A DNA stretch of 64,000 nucleotides from Nocardioides pini (lineage in GTDB: Bacteria; Actinomycetota; Actinomycetes; Propionibacteriales; Nocardioidaceae). Position 1 is the first letter of the stretch; the number at the start of each line of letters is the position of its first letter. Location: positions 1 through 64,000 of the forward strand of contig NZ_JAPPUX010000007.1 in NCBI RefSeq assembly GCF_026712185.1, given 5' to 3'. A program made the translations under genes and the position numbers. Below, piece after piece: positions 33,655 through 42,143 of this stretch. The notes under the pieces are model-generated. The model saw nothing but the letters and a program-made list of their open reading frames with translations, did no database searches and was not told where the DNA came from.

Positions 33655-34700
33655 GCAGCTTCGAGCACTACCGACCCCTGGGACGCACCGGCGTCCAGGT
33701 CAGCCCGCTGACCCTCGGCGCGATGATGTTCGGCGCGTGGGGCAACCCCGACCACGACGAGTCCATCGCGATCATCCACCGCGCGCTCGACGCCGGCATC
33801 AACGTCATCGACACCGCCGACGTCTACGCCCGGGGCGAGTCCGAGGAGATCGTCGGCAAGGCGCTCAAGGCACGCAAGGGCAGCCGCGACGACGTCTTCC
33901 TGGCCACCAAGTTCCACGGCAACATGCACGACGAGGACCCCAACCAGGCGGGGAACTCGCGGCGCTGGATCGTGCGCGAGGTCGAGCACTCGCTGCGCCG
34001 CCTGCAGGTCGACCACATCGACCTCTACCAGGTGCACCGGCCGCGGCCGGAGGTCGACATCGACGAGACGCTCGGCGCGCTGACGGACCTCGTGCGTCAG
34101 GGCAAGATCCGCTACATCGGCACGTCGACGTTCCTGCCCTCGCAGGTCGTCGAGGCACAGTGGGTGGCCGATCGCCGCGGCCGGGAGCGGCCGGTCAGCG
34201 AGCAGCCGCCGTACTCGATCCTCGCCCGCGAGGTGGAGCGCGACATCCTGCCGACGGCGCAGAAGTACGGCCTGGGGGTGCTGCCGTGGAGTCCGCTCGC
34301 GGGCGGCTGGTTGTCCGGTCGCTACCGCCGCGGCGAGGAGCCGCAGGTGACGTCGAGCCGGCTGCGCCGCCAGCCCGCGCGGCATGACCCCGCGTCGCCG
34401 GAGAACAAGGTGAAGCTCGAGGCGGTGCACCAGCTGCAGGAGCTCGCCGACGAGGCGGGGCTCTCGATGATCCACCTCGCGCTCGGCTTCGTGCTCGCCC
34501 ACCCGGCGGTGTCGTCGGCCATCATCGGCCCGCGCACGCTCGAGCAGCTCGAGTCGCAGCTCGGGGTGGAGAAGGTGGTGCTCCCCGCCGACGTGCTCGA
34601 CCGGATCGACGAGATCGTGCCGCCCGGCACGACCCTCAACGAGGCGGACCGGGGGTATGCCCCGCCGGCGCTGGTGGAGGCTTCGCTCCGGCGTCGGTGA
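33651..34700 (+). CDS. Aldo/keto reductase
   Basis: A 349-aa NADPH-dependent TIM-barrel oxidoreductase. LGRTGVQVSPLTLGAMMFG opens the barrel. The catalytic tetrad is visible as Asp in VIDTADVYARGESEE with Tyr, Lys in FLATKFHG and His in IDLYQVHRP. The cofactor end includes AIIGPRTLEQLESQLG. It is last in the ssu-type operon (4-bp overlap), suggesting it reduces the aldehyde released by desulfonation or a related carbonyl product; that role is inferred. Family A repeat copy 2 starts 11 bp after its stop codon. Confidence 0.92.
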   Translation: MSSFEHYRPLGRTGVQVSPLTLGAMMFGAWGNPDHDESIAIIHRALDAGINVIDTADVYARGESEEIVGKALKARKGSRDDVFLATKFHGNMHDEDPNQAGNSRRWIVREVEHSLRRLQVDHIDLYQVHRPRPEVDIDETLGALTDLVRQGKIRYIGTSTFLPSQVVEAQWVADRRGRERPVSEQPPYSILAREVERDILPTAQKYGLGVLPWSPLAGGWLSGRYRRGEEPQVTSSRLRRQPARHDPASPENKVKLEAVHQLQELADEAGLSMIHLALGFVLAHPAVSSAIIGPRTLEQLESQLGVEKVVLPADVLDRIDEIVPPGTTLNEADRGYAPPALVEASLRRR

Positions 34701-34711
34701 CTCGGCCGTCG

Positions 34712-34793
34712 CTGGAGTCACCGGATATCCGGTGACCGCCCTGCTTACAGGTACAGATCTCTACCTGTAAGCAGGGAACTCGGGTGCGAAGCA
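34712..34793 (+). repeat. Repeat family A, copy 2
   Basis: CTGGA, then the 20-bp palindrome GTCACCGGATATCCGGTGAC (34717-34736), then a 38-bp inverted repeat (34739-34776) with arms CCCTGCTTACAGGTAC and CTACCTGTAAGCAGGG around AGATCT, then AACTCGGGTGCGAAGCAC. The arms differ from copy 1 at paired positions, so pairing is kept. It is 11 bp after the aldo/keto reductase stop, in its orientation. Confidence 0.9.
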
Positions 34794-34935
34794 CCGTCCG
34801 GCGGCCGGGCCGGCTCGCGTGGGGTGAGCCGGTCCCGGTAGCCGCTGTGAGGCTTCTCTCGTCGGGGAACATCGACCGGCGCGGGATGGCTGAGGGAGTC
34901 GTACAGTCCTCAACCACTCTGGAGGCACCACCTTC

Positions 34936-36024
34936 ATGTCCCGTGCATTCGAGCCCCTCGCCGTCGGTCCCTGGAAGCTGCCCCAGCGCTTCGTGATGGC
35001 CCCGCTGACCCGCAACCGCGCGGGCGACGGCAACGCCCCGACCGCCCTCAACGCGGAGTACTACGCGCAGCGCGCCGGAGCCGGACTGATCGTCACGGAG
35101 GGCACCGCCCCCAGCCACGTCGGCCAGGGATACCTCGACGTTCCCGGGCTCTACACCGACGAGCAGGTCGCCGGCTGGCGCCTGGTCGCCGACGCCGTGC
35201 ACGCCCGCGACGGTGTGGTCGTCGCCCAGCTCATGCACGCCGGTCGGATCGCCCACGCGGACAACAAGGACGGCGTGGAGACGATCGCCCCCAGCGCCGT
35301 GCAGGCCCCCGGCGAGATGGTCACCGCCGACGGCAGCAAGCCGCACGACGTGCCCCGCGCGCCGGAGACCGACGAGATCGCCGGCCTGGTCGCCGACTTC
35401 GTGACCGCGGCCCGCAACGCGGTCGCGGCCGGTCTCGACGGTGTCGAGGTGCACGCGGCCAACGGCTACCTGCTGCACCAGTTCCTCGACCCCACGGTGA
35501 ACCTGCGCGGCGACGTCTACGGCGGCTCGCCGGAGAACCGCGCCCGGTTCGTCGTCGAGGTCGTGCGCGCGGTCGCCGAGGCGATCGGCGCCGAGCGGGT
35601 CGGCCTGCGGCTGAGCCCGGCCCACCAGTTCAACGGCATCGGCGAGGAGCTCGGCCCCGACCTCACCGCCACCTACCGTGCGGTGGTCGACGCCGTCGCG
35701 CCGCTCGGCCTGGCCTACCTGAGCCTGCTGGCCAGCCCGCTGGAGCCGCTCGAGACGCTGGTGCGCGACCTGCGTGAGCGCTTCGACGGCGTCGTGCTCC
35801 TCAACGACGGCTTCGGCGACGTCACCACCCTCGACTCGGTCGAGGAGCTGCTCGCGACCGGTCTTGCGGACGCGGTCGTCGTCGGGCGCCCCTTCCTGGC
35901 CAACCCCGACCTCGCCGACCGGTGGCGTGACGGGGCGGAGCTCAACGCGCCGAACCCCGACACGTTCTACGGCGGCGGCGCCGAGGGCTACACCGACTAC
36001 CCCACCATCGAGCAGGCGTCCTGA
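34936..36024 (+). CDS. Old Yellow Enzyme-type alkene reductase
   Basis: A 362-aa FMN-containing NADPH ene-reductase that reduces alpha,beta-unsaturated carbonyls and nitro compounds. Visible features are FVMAPLTRNRAGDGNAPT at the flavin site, VVAQLMHAGRIAH, the substrate-binding His/Asn pair in VEVHAANGYLLHQFLDP, YGGSPENRARFVVEVV, and the phosphate-binding end VVVGRPFLANPDLADRW. The start ATG 34936 follows CTGGAGG. A TACAGT at 34902-34907 could be its -10. It stands alone between a family A repeat and a bidirectional terminator. Confidence 0.94.
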   Translation: MSRAFEPLAVGPWKLPQRFVMAPLTRNRAGDGNAPTALNAEYYAQRAGAGLIVTEGTAPSHVGQGYLDVPGLYTDEQVAGWRLVADAVHARDGVVVAQLMHAGRIAHADNKDGVETIAPSAVQAPGEMVTADGSKPHDVPRAPETDEIAGLVADFVTAARNAVAAGLDGVEVHAANGYLLHQFLDPTVNLRGDVYGGSPENRARFVVEVVRAVAEAIGAERVGLRLSPAHQFNGIGEELGPDLTATYRAVVDAVAPLGLAYLSLLASPLEPLETLVRDLRERFDGVVLLNDGFGDVTTLDSVEELLATGLADAVVVGRPFLANPDLADRWRDGAELNAPNPDTFYGGGAEGYTDYPTIEQAS

Positions 36025-36035
36025 CCGCTCCCGAT

Positions 36036-36083
36036 GACATGACGGCCCGGCCGGTCCCTCGCGGGGCCGGCCGGACTCATGTC
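36036..36083. terminator. Bidirectional terminator between OYE and MFS genes
   Basis: Arms GACATGA (36036-36042) and TCATGTC (36077-36083) enclose an inner GGCCGG/CCGGCC stem. The minus-strand MFS stop codon is the TCA of the right arm. Confidence 0.65.
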
Positions 36084-37447
36084 GTACGCGTCCGGGCCGC
36101 GGCGACCACGCCGAGGACCGCGGCGAGCGCGGCGAAGGTGAAGACCGTGAGGAACGGGTCGAGGTCCTGCCGCTCGGCGGCCGCGAAGGCGGCGCCGGCC
36201 ACGGACAGGGCGAGCGCGGCGCCGAGGGAGTCGGCCACCGTGAGGGCGGAGGAGTTGAAGCCCCGGTCGCGGTCGGTCGACGCCTCGAGCATCGCCACCC
36301 CGGTGCGCGGGTAGGCGAAGCCCATCCCGGCGCCGGCGAGGACGTACGCCGCTGCCGGCAGGACGGCGGACGGGTCTGCGCCGGCGTCGCGGGTGAGCAC
36401 GCTGGTCGCCAGCGCGGTCAGGCCGACGAGGACCAGCGAGGTGCCGATGACCATCGCGCGGGTGTGGGACACCCGCGAGCCGAGGCGCGCCTGGACCTGG
36501 CTGGCGCTCGCCCACACCACGCCGACGCAGGTGAGCGCGATGCCGGCGCGGCCGGGGGAGAGACCCCAGTGGTCCTGCAGGACGTAGACGATGTAGGCCT
36601 CCGCGCAGAAGAACGTCGCCGCGAGCAGGCCGCGGGTCGCCACCACCGACGGCAGCCCCCGACGCAGGGTGCGGCTGCCAGGCGGGAGCAGGCGCCCCAG
36701 CGAGACCCAGACGCCCGCCAGTGCGGCCAGCGCGCCGAGAGCGGCGACGCCGCGGGCCGAGCCGACGAGCTCGAGCACCAGCACCCCGGCGGCCCCGAGC
36801 GCCGCCCACCACAGCCGTGACACGGGTGTGTCCGTGCCCTCGGCGTGCACCGTCAGCCCGCGGAGTGCGGGAGCCAGGAGCGCGAGGGCGAGCGCGACGA
36901 GCGCCACCACGCCGAGGAAGACCCAGCGCCAGCTCCACACGTCCGCGACGAAGGCGGCGAGCCCGGGACCGAAGAGGGAGGGCAGCACCCACGCGGCGGC
37001 GAAGGAGGCGAAGACCGCAGGACGGAGCGCGGCCGGGAACACCAGCCCGACGACGACGTACAGCCCGACCGTCAGCGCCCCGCCGCCGAGCCCCTGGAGG
37101 ACGCGGCCGACGAGCAGCACCTCCATCGACGGCGCCAGCCCGCACACAAGCAGTCCGGCGGAGAAGAGCGCCATCGCCGCGAGCAGCGGCACCACCGGTC
37201 CGGTCCGGTCGCTCCACATGCCGGCAGCGACCATCCCGACGACCCCGCTGGCGAGCGGCGCGGCGAAGGCGAGCGCGTAGAGGTCGAGCCCGTCGAGGTC
37301 CCGCGCCACGGTGGGCATCACGGTGGCGACGGCCATGGCCTCGAACGCGACGAAGGCGATGAGGCCGAACATCGCGATGGTCGTGGCGGCGTACGCCGGC
37401 GAGAGGATCCGCTCGCGAGGCTGGGTCGGCGTCGGGGTGGTCGTCAC
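36077..37447 (-). CDS. MFS transporter, drug-exporter-like
   Basis: A 456-aa integral membrane protein with 12-14 membrane helices. Features include the N-terminal FVAFEAMAVATVMPTVARDL typical of the drug:H+ antiporter (DHA) group, the cytoplasmic loop motif MWSDRTGPV (A-like), and GRVLQGLGGGALTVGLYVV. The substrate is unknown. The start is GTG 37447, with a -10-like TACCGT 7 nt upstream, fitting a leaderless message. It is divergent from a luciferase-like gene at 37523. The C-terminus ends inside the shared terminator. Confidence 0.88.
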   Translation of the reverse strand: MTTTPTPTQPRERILSPAYAATTIAMFGLIAFVAFEAMAVATVMPTVARDLDGLDLYALAFAAPLASGVVGMVAAGMWSDRTGPVVPLLAAMALFSAGLLVCGLAPSMEVLLVGRVLQGLGGGALTVGLYVVVGLVFPAALRPAVFASFAAAWVLPSLFGPGLAAFVADVWSWRWVFLGVVALVALALALLAPALRGLTVHAEGTDTPVSRLWWAALGAAGVLVLELVGSARGVAALGALAALAGVWVSLGRLLPPGSRTLRRGLPSVVATRGLLAATFFCAEAYIVYVLQDHWGLSPGRAGIALTCVGVVWASASQVQARLGSRVSHTRAMVIGTSLVLVGLTALATSVLTRDAGADPSAVLPAAAYVLAGAGMGFAYPRTGVAMLEASTDRDRGFNSSALTVADSLGAALALSVAGAAFAAAERQDLDPFLTVFTFAALAAVLGVVAAARTRTT

Positions 37448-37454
37448 TGGTCAG

Positions 37455-37460
37455 ACGGTA
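37455..37460 (-). promoter_or_regulatory. -10 box of MFS gene, leaderless spacing
   Basis: TACCGT on the minus strand, 7 nt, then GTG 37447. The 75-bp divergent gap must also hold the promoter of the gene at 37523. Confidence 0.4.
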
Positions 37461-37522
37461 GGACCTCCAGTGCACGTGAGGTCAATCGGAATAACCCACC
37501 GGGTGCGGACGCTGGGTCGACA

Positions 37523-38569
37523 GTGACTGCTCCCTCCGTCGACCTGTCCGTCCTCGACCTCGTCCCGGTCCGCAGCGACCAGACCACCGGTGACGCCCTC
37601 GCCGCCTCGCGGGGCCTGGCGCAGGTCGCCGACGAGCTGGGCTACCGCCGCTACTGGGTGGCGGAGCACCACAACATGCCGGCGGTGGCGGCCACCAACC
37701 CGCCCGTGCTGATCGCCATGCTGGCTGCGGCGACCGAGCGGATCCGGGTCGGGTCGGGCGGCGTGATGCTGCCCAACCACGCCCCGCTCGTCGTGGCCGA
37801 GCAGTTCGCCCTGCTCGAGGCCGCCTACCCCGGTCGCATCGACCTCGGCATCGGCCGCGCCCCGGGCACCGACCCGCTGACCCGGTTCGTCCTGCGCGGG
37901 GGGAGCGCGGAGTCCGCCGACGAGGCGGTCGCCAAGTTCCCCGACTACGTCGAGGACATCCGCACCCTGATGACGACCGAGGGCGTCGAGCTCCAGGTCG
38001 GGCCGCGCCGCCAGCCGCTGCGAGCCACGCCGTCGGCCCGCACGGTCGCCGACATGTGGCTGCTCGGGTCGTCGGACTACTCGGCGCGCCTGGCGGCCGA
38101 GAAGGGCCTGCCGTACGTCTTCGCGCACCACTTCTCGGGGGAGGGGACCGGCGTCGCGCTCGAGCTGTACCGCTCGACGTACCGCCCCTCTCCGGAGTAC
38201 CCCGAGCCGCGGACCTTCCTCACCGTCAACGCCGTCGTGGCGCCGACGGAGGAGGAGGCCCGGCGTCGCGCGCTGCCCAACGTGCAGCAGATGATCGCGC
38301 TGCGCACCGGTGCGCCGCTGCACCCGCAGCGGCTCGTCGAGGAGGCCGAGGCGGTCGAGATGACCGCGGACCAGCGCGCCTTCGGCGATGCGATGGCGCA
38401 GCGCTGGATCGTCGGCTCGCCCGACCAGGCGCGGGCCCGCATCGAGGAGCTCGCGGCCGAGCACGGCGTCGACGAGGTGATGGTGCACCCCGTCGCGGGT
38501 GCCGCGGCCGGGACCGACGTGCGTACGTCACCCGCGCGCGAGGAGACGCTGCGCCTGCTCGTGGGCTGA
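37523..38569 (+). CDS. LLM-class flavin-dependent oxidoreductase, MsnO8/YhbW type
   Basis: A 348-aa luciferase-like protein of the group with VLDLVPVRSDQTTGDALAAS near the N-terminus, ELGYRRYWVAEHHNMP, RIRVGSGGVMLPNHAPLVVA, FALLEAAYPGRIDLGIGRAP and, at the end, WIVGSPDQARARIEELA. It differs clearly from the two sulfonate-cluster monooxygenases and is not linked to that operon. The substrate is unknown. The start is GTG 37523. Its TGA stop is the first three bases of the 31-bp repeat array, so the last codons and the repeat are contiguous. Confidence 0.9.
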   Translation: MTAPSVDLSVLDLVPVRSDQTTGDALAASRGLAQVADELGYRRYWVAEHHNMPAVAATNPPVLIAMLAAATERIRVGSGGVMLPNHAPLVVAEQFALLEAAYPGRIDLGIGRAPGTDPLTRFVLRGGSAESADEAVAKFPDYVEDIRTLMTTEGVELQVGPRRQPLRATPSARTVADMWLLGSSDYSARLAAEKGLPYVFAHHFSGEGTGVALELYRSTYRPSPEYPEPRTFLTVNAVVAPTEEEARRRALPNVQQMIALRTGAPLHPQRLVEEAEAVEMTADQRAFGDAMAQRWIVGSPDQARARIEELAAEHGVDEVMVHPVAGAAAGTDVRTSPAREETLRLLVG

Positions 38570-38840
38570 CCGGGCAGTTCCTCGCGCTGCACAGCGCCGA
38601 CCGGGCAGTTCCTCGCGCTGCACAGCGCCGACCGGGCAGTTCCTCGCGCTGTACAGCGCCGACCGGGCAGCTCCTCGCGCTCGTGCGTGTGCCCAGCGCG
38701 AGGAAGTGCCCGGTGGGCGGGTTCCAGCGCGACGAAGTGCCCGCTCGGCGGGTTCCAGCGCGAGGAAGTGCCCGGTGGACGGGTTTCAGCGCAAGGAAGT
38801 GCCCGCTCGGCGGGTTCCAGCGCGAGGAGGTGCCCGGTCA
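38567..38840. repeat. 31-bp-period head-to-head repeat array, locus 2
   Basis: Four forward units (TGACCGGGCAGTTCCTCGCG... with GCGCTGCACAGCGC tails) are followed, after a short turn near 38680-38694, by five inverted units (CAGCGCGAGGAAGTGCCCGG...). Both have 31-bp spacing. Inverted units alternate two variants at the end of the GCCCG core (GCCCGGTGG and GCCCGCTCGG). The array spans exactly from the stop codon of the luciferase-like gene to the stop codon of the convergent iron-permease-like gene, both of which are the TGA of TGACCGGGCA. The same family is at 11027-11133. Confidence 0.9.
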
Positions 38841-39233
38841 GTGCTGCTCCTCGAGCCCGACCGCCTCGCGCAGGTTGCCCGCCGCCTCGCGGAGCTCGGG
38901 GTCGTCGGCCGCGCGTGAGTCCATCAGCGCGGCGAGCGCCTCGGCGATGACGTTGAGCTTCTCCTGCATGGCCTCGGTGTTGCGGCGCCCGGCGTTCTCC
39001 AGCAGGACGAGGAGCAGCAGCGACAGCACACCGCCGAAGGTGTGGATCGCCAGCTCCCACTTGGTGGTCGACTTCCACAGCGGGTAGCTCGCCGCCCAGA
39101 TGACCACGACGGCCACCACGACCGCGAAGAACGGGGCGCGGCTGATGACCTTGGTCGACACCTCGACGAACCGCTCGAAGGGGTCGAGGCCGTCCTGCTT
39201 CTCCCGGCTCTCCGCCGCGTCTGTGCGCTCCAT
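38838..39233 (-). CDS. Low-affinity iron permease-like membrane protein
   Basis: A 131-aa protein matching the bacterial low-affinity iron permease family: DPFERFVEVSTKVISRAPFF, a first membrane helix (AVVVAVVVIWAASYPLW), a second (TFGGVLSLLLLVLLENA) followed by the family signature RRNTEAMQEKLNVIAEALAAL. The family name comes from fungal Fet4 similarity; iron transport by these short proteins is unproven. The start ATG 39233 has a -10-like TAGGTT 6 nt upstream that overlaps the stop codon of the upstream response regulator gene. The stop codon lies in the repeat array. Confidence 0.85.
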   Translation of the reverse strand: MERTDAAESREKQDGLDPFERFVEVSTKVISRAPFFAVVVAVVVIWAASYPLWKSTTKWELAIHTFGGVLSLLLLVLLENAGRRNTEAMQEKLNVIAEALAALMDSRAADDPELREAAGNLREAVGLEEQH

Positions 39234-39242
39234 GGACGGAAC

Positions 39243-39890
39243 CTAGTGCCTCCCGAGCCCCGCGTCGCGCGCCCGGATGATGACGTCGGCACGGTCGGTG
39301 GCCTGCAGCTTGGCCAGGATGCTGGTGATGTTGTTGCGGATCGTCTTGGGCGAGAGGAACAGCTCCTGCGCGATCTGGCCGTTGGAGCGTCCGGCGGCGA
39401 TGAGGTCGAGCACCTCGGTCTCCCGCTCGGTGAGCTCGGGGAAGGGACGCTCGGGGCGGGCGGTGGGGGCGAGCACCTCGGCGATACGAGCGGCGAGCGA
39501 GGCGCCGAAGACGACGCCTCCAGCGTGGACGGTCGACACGGCGCGGACGATCTCGTCCTGCTCGGCGCCCTTGCGGAGGTAGCCCCGGGCACCGGCGCGC
39601 AGGGCGGAGAGCACCGTGCCGTCGTCCTCACCCATCGTCAGCACGAGCACCCCGACCTCGGGGTGCGCCGCGACGACCGCGCGGGTGGCGTCGATGCCGT
39701 TCATCACCGGCATCTGCACGTCCATGATCACCACGTCCGGGCGGTGCTCGTCGACGAGCGCGACGGCCTCGGCGCCGTCGGCGGCACGGGCGACCACCTC
39801 GATCCCGGGCAGCGGGTCGAGCAGCGAGGCGAGGCCGTCGCGGAAGACCGGGTGGTCGTCGGCGATCAGCAGCCGGATCGGGTCAGTCAT
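39243..39890 (-). CDS. Response regulator, NarL/FixJ family
   Basis: A 215-aa two-component regulator. The receiver domain (residues 1-120) has the acidic pair in LLIADDHPVFRDG, the phosphorylated Asp in VVIMDVQMPVMNGIDA, and the conserved Thr/Lys (LVLTMGEDDG, YLRKGAEQDE). The LuxR-type helix-turn-helix is at about 150-210 (LTERETEVLDLIAAGRSNGQ, LFLSPKTIRNNITSIL). It overlaps the upstream histidine kinase gene by 8 bp, making a kinase-regulator operon. The targets are unknown. Confidence 0.95.
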   Translation of the reverse strand: MTDPIRLLIADDHPVFRDGLASLLDPLPGIEVVARAADGAEAVALVDEHRPDVVIMDVQMPVMNGIDATRAVVAAHPEVGVLVLTMGEDDGTVLSALRAGARGYLRKGAEQDEIVRAVSTVHAGGVVFGASLAARIAEVLAPTARPERPFPELTERETEVLDLIAAGRSNGQIAQELFLSPKTIRNNITSILAKLQATDRADVIIRARDAGLGRH

Positions 39891-41961
39891 GGCAGTCCCC
39901 CTCCACTCCAGTGTCGCGGACCCCGGCGCCGTACGGCAGGACCGCGTGGACGGTGGTGCCGCCGGACTCCGGGCAGGTCACCTCGCAGCGCCCGCCGAGC
40001 TCCTCGGCGCGCTCGCGCAGCGACAGCAGCCCGACGCCGGCGGTGACGTCCGGGCCGATGCCACGGCCGTCGTCGGCGACCGTCACGGTGAGCGCGGTGT
40101 CGCCACCCTCGAGGCGTACGTCGACGTGGCGCGCGCCGGCGTGCTTCACCACGTTGGCAAGCGCCTCCGACACGATCCGGTAGGCCGCGACCTCGACCGC
40201 CGCCGGCAGGCCCGTCGCACCCTCGACCGACACGTCCACGGCGACCTCGGAGCGCACCCGGTCGGCCTGCTGGCGCACCGCGGCCTCGAGGCCGAGGTCG
40301 TCGAGCGCGGGCGGGCGCAGGTCGTGCACGAGGCGGCGTACGTCGTCGAGGGCCTCGCTCACCTCGGTGCGGGCCAGGCCGACGAGCTCGCGGGCGCGGA
40401 CGGGGTCGGCGTCGATGGCGTTGCCGGCGGCCTGCAGGCGCAGCGCGACCCCGCCGAGGGCCGGGCCGAGGCCGTCGTGCAGGTCTCGGCGGATCCGGCG
40501 GCGGTCCTCCTCGCGCCCGAGCACCAGGCGCTCTCGGCTGGCCTGCAGCTCGGTGGCGAGCAGCCGGGCGCGGATCGCCACGGCGGCCTGGCGCACGAGG
40601 TCGACCAGCAGGCCCTGGTCGCGGCGCGACAGCATCGATCGGTAGCCCTGGACGGGCAGCACCAGCCGCCCGACGCGCTCGTCCTGGTAGGCGATGTCGA
40701 TCTCCTGCACCTCGGCGGGCGCGGTCCCGTGCGACGCGGAGAGCAGGCCGCCGTCGGGGGTGAGCACCTCGACCCGCACGTGCCGGACCTTGAAGGTGTC
40801 GGCCACCGCGGAGGCGAGCGCGGGCAGCTGCTCGTCGACCGTCCCGATCGTCTCCAGCCGGGCCGCGAGCGCGGACACCGCGCCGTACCGGTCGCCCCGC
40901 CGGCCCAGCAGCAGGCGGTGGACGAGCCCGCCGAGCCAGCTGCGGAGCGGGCCGTAGACCACGACGGCCAGCACGAGCACGACCAGCGTGACGCTGCGCT
41001 GGTCGAGGCGGTCGCCGAGCAACGCGGTGCCGGCGGCGAGCACGGAGAGGTCGACGGCGACGACGATCGCGGCGACGACGGCGGTGGTGAGGGTCCACGT
41101 GACCAGGGCGTCGACGTCGCCGAGGTCGGGGCGCAGCAGCCCGATGGCGACCGAGGCGGCCAGCGTGATCACCGCGACGTCGAGGAGGACCGTGGTGACG
41201 CCCCCGCTGACCGAGAGCGTGGCTCCCGCGGCCACGAGCAGGACGCACATGATCCCCGCCCACAGCAGCCATCGCAGCTGGGTGCGCTCACGGCCGGACC
41301 CCTGCCGGTAGCGGACCAGCAGCAGCGCGACGGCGGCCACGATGGACCCGAGGGTGAGCACCTGCCCGACCCGCAGCAGGGCCTCGACGAGGCCGTCGGG
41401 GACCGGGAGGCTCACCACCTCGGTCGAGACGCCCGGCACGGGGGTGGTGAAGACGACGTCGTCGGGGGCGAGGACGAGCACGATCGGCAGTGCGAACGAC
41501 GCAGCGAGCACGCCCACGGACAGCGCGTGCCAGCGACCGGCCAGGAGCCTCCCGGTCGGGTAGAGCAGCAGCACGGCCACCAGGCCGGACAGCAGGACGG
41601 CCCCGAAGCGGGCCACGAACCAGAACGCGGCGTCCGTGCCGACCGAACCGTGCGCGTAGCCGTGGGCGAGCCATCCGGACAGGGCGCCGTCGACGGCCCA
41701 GACCACCGCGACCACCCCGAGCACGCGACCGACCGCGTCTCCCGGACGCTCGCGGAGGACCCAGGTGGCCGAGACGGCGAGGACCAGCCCGGGCAGGGCC
41801 ACCGGGAAGGCGAAGCCGATGTCGGCCGCGGTCCGCTCGGCGTCGGTGTTGGTCAGGTCGAGCCACACCGACGCGACGAGGCACACGACGGCGACGAGCA
41901 CGGGAACGTACGACGCCACCGCGGCGCGTGACCGGGCGCGGCCGGCGGTCGTCGTACTCAC
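39883..41961 (-). CDS. Sensor histidine kinase, membrane-bound, HisKA_3 type
   Basis: A 692-aa kinase. The N-terminal half (about 1-330) holds 8-10 membrane helices (for example VPVLVAVVCLVASVWLDL and ARFGAVLLSGLVAVLLLYP). A GAF-like segment follows (about 350-480). The dimerisation/phosphoacceptor domain has the His in RRIRRDLHDGLGPALGG, and the ATPase domain has IVSEALANVVKHAGA (N-box) and VADDGRGIG (G1). The start is GTG 41961; a GATACT 6 nt upstream may be its -10. It phosphorylates the regulator encoded by the overlapping downstream gene. The signal is unknown; the large membrane sensor suggests a lipid, envelope or small hydrophobic cue. Confidence 0.93.
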   Translation of the reverse strand: MSTTTAGRARSRAAVASYVPVLVAVVCLVASVWLDLTNTDAERTAADIGFAFPVALPGLVLAVSATWVLRERPGDAVGRVLGVVAVVWAVDGALSGWLAHGYAHGSVGTDAAFWFVARFGAVLLSGLVAVLLLYPTGRLLAGRWHALSVGVLAASFALPIVLVLAPDDVVFTTPVPGVSTEVVSLPVPDGLVEALLRVGQVLTLGSIVAAVALLLVRYRQGSGRERTQLRWLLWAGIMCVLLVAAGATLSVSGGVTTVLLDVAVITLAASVAIGLLRPDLGDVDALVTWTLTTAVVAAIVVAVDLSVLAAGTALLGDRLDQRSVTLVVLVLAVVVYGPLRSWLGGLVHRLLLGRRGDRYGAVSALAARLETIGTVDEQLPALASAVADTFKVRHVRVEVLTPDGGLLSASHGTAPAEVQEIDIAYQDERVGRLVLPVQGYRSMLSRRDQGLLVDLVRQAAVAIRARLLATELQASRERLVLGREEDRRRIRRDLHDGLGPALGGVALRLQAAGNAIDADPVRARELVGLARTEVSEALDDVRRLVHDLRPPALDDLGLEAAVRQQADRVRSEVAVDVSVEGATGLPAAVEVAAYRIVSEALANVVKHAGARHVDVRLEGGDTALTVTVADDGRGIGPDVTAGVGLLSLRERAEELGGRCEVTCPESGGTTVHAVLPYGAGVRDTGVEGDCHD

Positions 41962-42143
41962 GCGAGCAGTATCGCCGCGCGGGTGTCCCGCCGTCAGGGG
42001 ACCGGAGTCCCCTCGTGGCGGGACCCGACGAGGGGACCGGACGCGGGACCGCTCTCCCTGCCGGGCGGGTCTCCGGGACGGCGAACCTTCTGGCATGCCG
42101 CAACCGGCGGCGGACCCACCACCAGATGACAGGAGTCACGACC

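Noticed and set aside
38567..38840. CRISPR array
   Set aside because: The 31-bp units are tandem without unique spacers, reverse orientation halfway, and no cas gene is near.
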